Shown here one piece after another: positions 58,815-64,000 of a stretch of 64,000 nucleotides of DNA. This DNA comes from Glandiceps talaboti (Eukaryota > Hemichordata > Enteropneusta > Spengelidae), in contig NC_135568.1 in NCBI RefSeq assembly GCF_964340395.1, positions 16,357,776-16,421,775 of the forward strand, in the 5' to 3' direction. The notes under the pieces were generated by a model. That model was not told the DNA's origin. It did not search any database and worked only from the letters and a program-made list of their open reading frames with translations. The position numbers were made by a program, and so were the translations under genes. Numbering within the stretch: the first letter of the stretch is position 1; each line of letters opens with the position of its first letter.

Positions 58815-59172
58815 ATTTATCACAACAAGTATCCCACCAGTCATCAACACAGCTACAGGATGATGTTAAAGGAGAACCGTGACCATAGCAACCAGGATTA
58901 TTACAACCACTACGTGCATCAGTCAGGGAATATGAACAAGAACCACCACAACACTCTGTCGTTGTTTTATATCGTGTTCGAGTCTGTCTACCACTTGTAC
59001 CACACGGTACAGAACAGGAGGACCACTGAGTCCAGGTACTGACTACGCAATTCCTTGGTGACGGTGGAGGGGGGCTTCGACGACGACGACGACGACCCCA
59101 CCAACTCGCATCACTCTCAGAAACCATCATATTTAAGACAATGACGAGAGTAATAAAACAATAAAACTTCAT
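58815..59172 (-). CDS. TSP1 gene 5: secreted TSP1 protein, recent copy of gene 4 (coding exon)
   Basis: Differs from gene 4 by two residues that I can see: T-D-A-R-S for T-D-S-R-S, and G-C-Y-G-H-G for G-C-H-G-H-G. Same signal peptide, W-W-G, poly-Arg, poly-Pro, TSP1 and W-W-D-T-C-C tail, same phase-1 donor. It sits about 4.9 kb from gene 4 in a duplicated block that also copies the promoter and the downstream flank, so both are probably expressed alike. Confidence 0.82.
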
Positions 59173-59272
59173 TTTTGCTGGTCGACGTATGGTATCAGAT
59201 GAAAAGTTGGAACGTTCTGTCTGGGTGTACACGGAAATAACCTTTACAATATAGCTTCTGCAGTGTGCTGTG

Positions 59273-59281
59273 TTTATATAT
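59273..59281 (-). promoter_or_regulatory. TATA-like box of TSP1 gene 5
   Basis: Same ATATATAAA at the same distance from the start as in gene 4. Confidence 0.5.
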
Positions 59282-59454
59282 GAAAGCTTTAACAGATGAA
59301 AGGTACTTTGTAATATGACCCCGAGGACTGACCTAGACAAGTGGAAGTGGTCTACATCATTGTGACAACGATACTCCTAGTCGATATAATAGGATCGTTA
59401 AGAAAACTTCATTGCATTGCTCTAAAGCTATCAGGTAAACTAATATGATGTCTC

Positions 59455-59606
59455 ACACTCACTCACTCACTCACTCACTCACTCACTCACTCACTCACTC
59501 ACTCACTCACTCACTCACTCACTCACTCACTCACTCACTCACTCACTCACTCACTCACTCACTCACTCACCCACCCACCCACCCACCCACCCACCCACCC
59601 ACCCAC
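59455..59606. repeat. (CTCA)n/(CCCA)n array before the long LINE
   Basis: CTCA units changing to CCCA units; LINE sequence follows at CACTATCCGAGG. Confidence 0.97.
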
Positions 59607-60635
59607 ACTATCCGAGGCGAAACCCAGGCGTTCGAAGCAAACTCCAAATCTCAACTGAAACTATTAAACCAACAAGTTAAGGTGATTCAAACTGATCTAG
59701 GAAGTCAATCTACTCTGCATGACCATATTTCATCCAAACTGAAAGGTTTAGACAAGAAGATAAATAAACGCGTTTCTAGTCAACCAGCTGATGATGTACT
59801 TAATTTGAGTGACACCACCAAGTCACCACCTAACCAGTCGACCTCAGTTCCAGCTGCTGATCTACAAACACATCCGATTCCTCAACCTTACAGCAAAGAG
59901 AACCAAATTGCCTCTACTCCAAATAATGCCATTGAATCAAATTCACATGTGATATCAGTGTCTTCGGGTGAAAACCCCGCTTCTGCACGTCCGAATGATA
60001 GTAAATCTCGTGACTCACAAATATCGTCTACTCCATCCCAGAGTACAAATAAACTATCATACGCATCATGCCTTGCAAGCCATATTGCTGTAAATCCACA
60101 GTGTACTTCAAGTTCCGTCCCTGATTCCGTCAATAGACACTCGCCAAATCTGATCGCGGAACCGATTTCAAAATCAAAAACGCAACGCGACATTTTCAAC
60201 CCGTCATCCGACGCTTCAAACTCTAAAACACCCGCTGTTCTACATGAAACAAATCAAAATCTGCCTACCCCAAACTCTTCCCGTATTCACTCGGACTTCG
60301 AATTTGAAGGAGTTAATCAAAGACAACGAACTCAGAGAATGTATATAGGAGGCATTAAGGTAGGCACCACTCGTGATCAAATCGAGAGACACTTGTCTAA
60401 AAACAATATACATGCCACAATGATACGAATTATTGCTAGTAAACGAAAGGGAGCTGTAGCGGCTAAAATCAATGTACCGTCGCGCTTTGTAAGCCAACTT
60501 CTCGCCGAATGTTTTTGGCCACCAAACGTTTCCTGTAGAGTGTGGTTAGGGGAACATAGATTTTCGGAGCAAATGAAATTAAGAAATGCTCAACACGAAC
60601 GCCAAGAGCACATGACTGTCAATGAAGATGACTAA
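59607..60635 (+). CDS. LINE ORF1 (5' partial), coiled coil plus RNA-binding-like domain
   Basis: About 342 residues of element-derived frame; the ATG at 59445 belongs to flanking sequence and the T-H-S-L part is microsatellite. The start has a coiled-coil look (S-Q-L-K-L-L-N-Q-Q-V-K-V-I-Q), followed by a long Ser/Pro/Asn-rich linker. The C-terminal 100 residues read M-Y-I-G-G-I-K-V-G-T-T, then V-A-A-K-I-N-V-P and R-V-W-L-G, which resembles an RRM-like or other RNA-binding fold of LINE ORF1. No CCHC knuckle. Stop TAA at 60633. Confidence 0.75.
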   Translation, partial: TIRGETQAFEANSKSQLKLLNQQVKVIQTDLGSQSTLHDHISSKLKGLDKKINKRVSSQPADDVLNLSDTTKSPPNQSTSVPAADLQTHPIPQPYSKENQIASTPNNAIESNSHVISVSSGENPASARPNDSKSRDSQISSTPSQSTNKLSYASCLASHIAVNPQCTSSSVPDSVNRHSPNLIAEPISKSKTQRDIFNPSSDASNSKTPAVLHETNQNLPTPNSSRIHSDFEFEGVNQRQRTQRMYIGGIKVGTTRDQIERHLSKNNIHATMIRIIASKRKGAVAAKINVPSRFVSQLLAECFWPPNVSCRVWLGEHRFSEQMKLRNAQHERQEHMTVNEDD

Positions 60636-63600
60636 AAAGCAATTTCGTGCTTTTTTGTTGCTTTTAATTACAACTTTAATGACTTCTTCTACACCCGACA
60701 ATGAGAAAAATCTACGACTTGGCTGTTGGAATGTATGTGGAGTGATGTCCACAGTACCGTACTTAACCAAGCTCCTTCCGGAAATTGATATTCTTGCAAT
60801 TACAGAACACTGGCTTTTTCCACACTCAATGCATTTTCTGAACTCTATCGACTTGAACTTTACATCGTTTGGCGTCTATGATAGAGCTTTGGAGATAAAT
60901 CCTGCCGATTTCTCCTTACGTGGCCAAGGGGGTGTGGCATTCTTAATCAGGAAGTCTCTCACATCGACTATTGATTATCTCGATTTCGATGATGACCGTG
61001 TTATCGGACTCAAAATCAATTACATGCATAGAAATTATGAAACTAAATGCATCTTTGTTTTTGCAGTATATTTGCCACCTGTTAATTATACTGTTGACTC
61101 TTACACTGAATATATTAACTTCTTAGAAGATCTTCATTCAACTTATTCACCTATGGGTGATGTCATCATTCTCGGTGATTTTAACGCTAACCTATTCGGG
61201 CCTCGTCACCATGGAACCCCAGTCTCGACTAGAGAAAGGGCAATCGGACAATTTATACATTCTTGTGATCTAATTCCGGCAAATTTGCTGAACTTATGCA
61301 CAGGCCCAATCGAAACTTTCAGTGCCTACAGCGGACAAAGTAAGTCAACTTTAGATTCGATTCTGATCCCACGTCACCTCGTTTTTACGCTAAAATCGTG
61401 TAAAGTCTTATATGACTCTGCCTTGAACCTTTCAGATCACTATCCAGTTATTTGTGACTTGAATCTCGAAATCTCACACACTCGGACCTCTTTACCACAG
61501 AAATCTCGCTTAAAGTGGTCGAAGCTTGACATTAACTCAATAAAAGAGTCGTACACTAGATCGTTGTCAGATAAATTAAAGACAATTTCACTAGAAAATG
61601 AAATACTCTCATGCCCGGCTGATATAGATCAATATACAAGCACACTCATAAAGATTCTCCGTGATACGGCATCTGAAACCATCCCTTCTTCCAAATTCAA
61701 ACCGTTTCTAAAACCCTACTGGAAAGATGTTCGGTCTCTTCATAAGAAATCTTTAGCACTTCGGAATAAGTGGATCTCGGCCGGTAGGCCAAGAGGATTA
61801 CAACACGAGTCTTTTCGCAACTATAAAGAAGCAAAACGCAATTTCAGAAAAGAACTGAGACAACGACAACGTAAAGCAGAATGTGAAAAATTTGATTTCA
61901 TTGAAAACGCTATCGAACTTGACCAATCTCTATTCTGGCGGAATGTAAATATTCGTAGAAAAAATACGTGTAACAGCTTTCCTGTCCTAAAAACAGACGG
62001 CGAAACAATTTCCAATCATACTTGTGTTGTCAACACTTTTGCGGACTACTTCAAACAACTCTATGAACCACTAGAAGACAATTCATTTGTAAGTTCGTTC
62101 AGAGTCCAAATCGACGAAGAACTTGACAACCTCTCAGCTTCTAGCCACGATAACACTGAAACAATTCTGTCTCGACCACTCTCTATAGAAGATATATCAC
62201 GTGCTATAGGAAAACTGAAACGTGGAAAAGCAGGAGGGCCAGACTCCATCACATACGAACACATTATTTTCGGAGGCCCCTTTCTTATGGACGCATTAGT
62301 TAATTTATTTAATGCATTGATTAATGTTGAATACATTCCTTCATCATTCAAATCTGCATACCTTGTTCCAATTTTCAAGGGTGGTAACAAAAATCGTTTT
62401 GATCCCGCAAACTACAGGGGCATCACACTGCTACCGACTCTGCAAAAACTCTTTGAAATGTGCATTTCGCATCGCCTACAACCTTGGCTCTGTGACAAAA
62501 ATTTACCACATCCCCTACAAGCCGGCTATCAATCTGGTCAGAGTAATATCACCACAGCATTCTGCATTCAAGAGACAATTCTTCATCACGTTGAAAGAGG
62601 TAGCAAGGTATTTATGTGCAGTCTTGACCTTCAAAAAGCTTTTGACTCGATTTGGTGGAATGGTTTATTTCACAAACTGTACACTTTGGGCATCAACGCA
62701 AAACTTTGGAGATTATTGAAAAACATGTTTCACGGACAAAAATGTCAAATCGCCATAGACACGTATACGTCTGAGGAATATCGACTATTTCAAGGTGTAC
62801 GACAAGGAAGTATCCTTTCTACAACTCTATTCCTAATTTATGCAAATGACCTCCTCGTTGAACTCGAGAACAATAGATTCGGATGTTACATCGATTCGCT
62901 ATTTCTTGGTGCGCCTGCGTTAGCAGATGACATCTCAATATTAGCACCAACTCGCTCTACATGTCAAAAAATGTTGAACATTGTATGCAATTACTGCTCG
63001 ACATGGAGACTGAAGCTCTCAGCCACAAAATGTAGATTACTCGTTTTCGGTGAAACAACACGAGAACGTGAACGCTCGCGCCAACATCGAAACTTGTCTC
63101 TGAACAACTGTCCTCTCACTGAAGTAGATTCAATTACAATCGTCGGCATGCAATTTACAAATAATTTATCGTCGATGGAACGTACACTCTCTGTTTGTAA
63201 GAAAGCCAGGTGTCTGATAAATTCGTTACGCAGTGTTGGTATTGGACCTTACGGTCTCAATCCAATCGTCAGTACAGAAGTCTGGAAACGCATGTGTCTT
63301 CCTGCAGCCTTTCATACTTGTGAACTTTGGACTCCCAATGAAACTGAACTTCTAATGCTTGAACGTTGTCAGAGATATGCTGCCAAAACCATTCAAGGTT
63401 TTCCCTCCAAAACTCCGACTGATTTAGCTCTAAGCGCAGTAGGTTTGATACCAATTGAGGCATACATTGACAATTGTAAATTGCGTTTTTTTGGAACTCT
63501 ATGTAACTGTGATAATTTCTCAGTAAGAAAACATGTATTCTTACAACGACTTTTTGAATTTAAGTTTTCATCTGTAAAGAAACGCTTAGGCTTTATACCT

Positions 63601-64000
63601 GATATTATGAACATTCTTTTGAAATACGGATTACTTTGCTTCTTAGACGAGTTCTGTGCAACTGGTTATTTTCCGCCTAAATTCCTTTGGAAAATTATTG
63701 TAAAAGATGCTATATATGAGAAAGAGTGCAATCTTTGGAGAGATAGAATTGCAACTAGAGATGAACTACAGCTCTTCTCTCAGTTACATAAACATATATT
63801 GCCGTTTCATTTATATTCCTACTCACGCAAATTCCCTAAATACAAGTCAACTGTTTACAAAATCATGAAAGTTCTTGCCACTCCATGCAATATAAAATGC
63901 TCCAAATGTGAAGACGTTGCTGATAACCTTCTCATTCATCTAACAACGTCATGTCGCCAAACTTCCACTGCTAGAGACTATTTCTGGACAAGTCTCTTCA
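60622..64000 (+). CDS. LINE ORF2: APE endonuclease and reverse transcriptase (3' partial)
   Basis: Starts at ATG 60622, overlapping the end of ORF1 by 14 nt in another frame. Residues about 33-275 are an APE-type endonuclease: G-C-W-N-V-C-G, I-T-E-H-W, G-D-F-N-A-N (about 185) and S-D-H-Y-P-V (about 270). RT spans about 530-800: N-Y-R-G-I-T-L-L (about 597), L-D-L-Q-K-A-F-D-S-I-W-W (about 670), Q-G-S-I-L-S-T-T-L-F and A-L-A-D-D-I-S (about 766; Leu replaces the usual Tyr of Y-A-D-D). C-S-K-C-x9-H-x4-C follows at about 1092. It cuts target DNA and copies the element RNA at the nick. Expected total length about 1,180 residues. Confidence 0.9.
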   Translation, partial: MKMTKKQFRAFLLLLITTLMTSSTPDNEKNLRLGCWNVCGVMSTVPYLTKLLPEIDILAITEHWLFPHSMHFLNSIDLNFTSFGVYDRALEINPADFSLRGQGGVAFLIRKSLTSTIDYLDFDDDRVIGLKINYMHRNYETKCIFVFAVYLPPVNYTVDSYTEYINFLEDLHSTYSPMGDVIILGDFNANLFGPRHHGTPVSTRERAIGQFIHSCDLIPANLLNLCTGPIETFSAYSGQSKSTLDSILIPRHLVFTLKSCKVLYDSALNLSDHYPVICDLNLEISHTRTSLPQKSRLKWSKLDINSIKESYTRSLSDKLKTISLENEILSCPADIDQYTSTLIKILRDTASETIPSSKFKPFLKPYWKDVRSLHKKSLALRNKWISAGRPRGLQHESFRNYKEAKRNFRKELRQRQRKAECEKFDFIENAIELDQSLFWRNVNIRRKNTCNSFPVLKTDGETISNHTCVVNTFADYFKQLYEPLEDNSFVSSFRVQIDEELDNLSASSHDNTETILSRPLSIEDISRAIGKLKRGKAGGPDSITYEHIIFGGPFLMDALVNLFNALINVEYIPSSFKSAYLVPIFKGGNKNRFDPANYRGITLLPTLQKLFEMCISHRLQPWLCDKNLPHPLQAGYQSGQSNITTAFCIQETILHHVERGSKVFMCSLDLQKAFDSIWWNGLFHKLYTLGINAKLWRLLKNMFHGQKCQIAIDTYTSEEYRLFQGVRQGSILSTTLFLIYANDLLVELENNRFGCYIDSLFLGAPALADDISILAPTRSTCQKMLNIVCNYCSTWRLKLSATKCRLLVFGETTRERERSRQHRNLSLNNCPLTEVDSITIVGMQFTNNLSSMERTLSVCKKARCLINSLRSVGIGPYGLNPIVSTEVWKRMCLPAAFHTCELWTPNETELLMLERCQRYAAKTIQGFPSKTPTDLALSAVGLIPIEAYIDNCKLRFFGTLCNCDNFSVRKHVFLQRLFEFKFSSVKKRLGFIPDIMNILLKYGLLCFLDEFCATGYFPPKFLWKIIVKDAIYEKECNLWRDRIATRDELQLFSQLHKHILPFHLYSYSRKFPKYKSTVYKIMKVLATPCNIKCSKCEDVADNLLIHLTTSCRQTSTARDYFWTSLF

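Larger units (their letters stand above)
57360..59455. repeat. Cluster 2 duplicated block E
   Basis: Second copy of block D, containing TSP1 gene 5 and leading into the second (CTCA)n array. Preceded by a (TTG)n run at about 57257-57297. Confidence 0.88.
59607..64000 (+). mobile_element. Non-LTR retrotransposon, near-complete, continues past window
   Basis: Carries ORF1 (5'-truncated) and ORF2 with APE endonuclease, reverse transcriptase and a C-terminal zinc-knuckle-like motif. No RNase H domain recognised. No stop was met in the parts of ORF2 I read, up to 64000. By comparison with the truncated copy, ORF2 should end about 160 bp past the window. Clade not assigned; the layout fits the jockey/CR1/I-like groups. 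Confidence 0.9.

Noticed and set aside
59445-59606. N-terminal T-H-S-L stretch as part of LINE ORF1
   Set aside because: It is microsatellite sequence shared with the other array; the element begins at about 59607.
62324-62719. 131-codon frame inside LINE ORF2
   Set aside because: Shadow frame; the EN-RT frame from 60622 is continuous across it.

Overview
This is a window of an animal nuclear genome. It is AT-rich and intron-dense, with long microsatellites, many small inverted-repeat transposons, an APE-type LINE and extracellular-protein genes. The protein types (FN3-like repeats with V-D-x-(T/S)-P-P linkers, short secreted TSP1 proteins) suggest a marine invertebrate. I could not fix the phylum from sequence alone. 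No tRNA, rRNA or CRISPR array was recognised.

Region 1 (about 1-33.5 kb, minus strand) is one large gene. I could chain 37 exons (275-31025) in a single phase-consistent reading frame of about 2,231 codons. The visible protein starts with a cysteine-rich, EGF-like part and continues as about 15 FN3-like units. Its 3' end lies left of position 275. Its 5' end is unresolved; a signal-peptide-like exon near 33.4 kb is a candidate. The introns hold foldback elements, a SINE/LINE tail, and an unusual class of minisatellites: at least eight times, a piece spanning an exon-intron junction, usually with its splice site, has been copied into the adjoining intron. One intron also holds seven CTCF-like motifs at an exact 34-bp spacing.

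Region 2 (about 33.5-39.1 kb) is mostly simple repeats, with no gene I can support.

Region 3 (about 39.1-59.2 kb, minus strand) is a family of five small secreted TSP1 genes in two clusters: three copies (40.5, 44.2, 47.7 kb) inside roughly 2-4 kb duplicated units, and two diverged copies (53.9, 58.8 kb) inside a second duplicated unit. Each encodes a signal peptide, a poly-arginine stretch, one TSP1 domain and a C-S-C/W-W-D-T-C-C tail. All five coding exons end at the same GT donor, so a short 3' exon is probably missing. Comparing the units exposes three transposon insertions with clean ends: a 1,534-bp Harbinger-like element, a 319-bp hAT-like MITE and a 573-bp element with a 9-bp target duplication.

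Region 4 (54.5-64 kb, plus strand) carries two copies of one young non-LTR retrotransposon, both in (CTCA)n arrays next to the last two TSP1 genes. The first is a 5'-truncated tail; the second has ORF1 and an apparently intact EN-RT ORF2 that runs off the window end.
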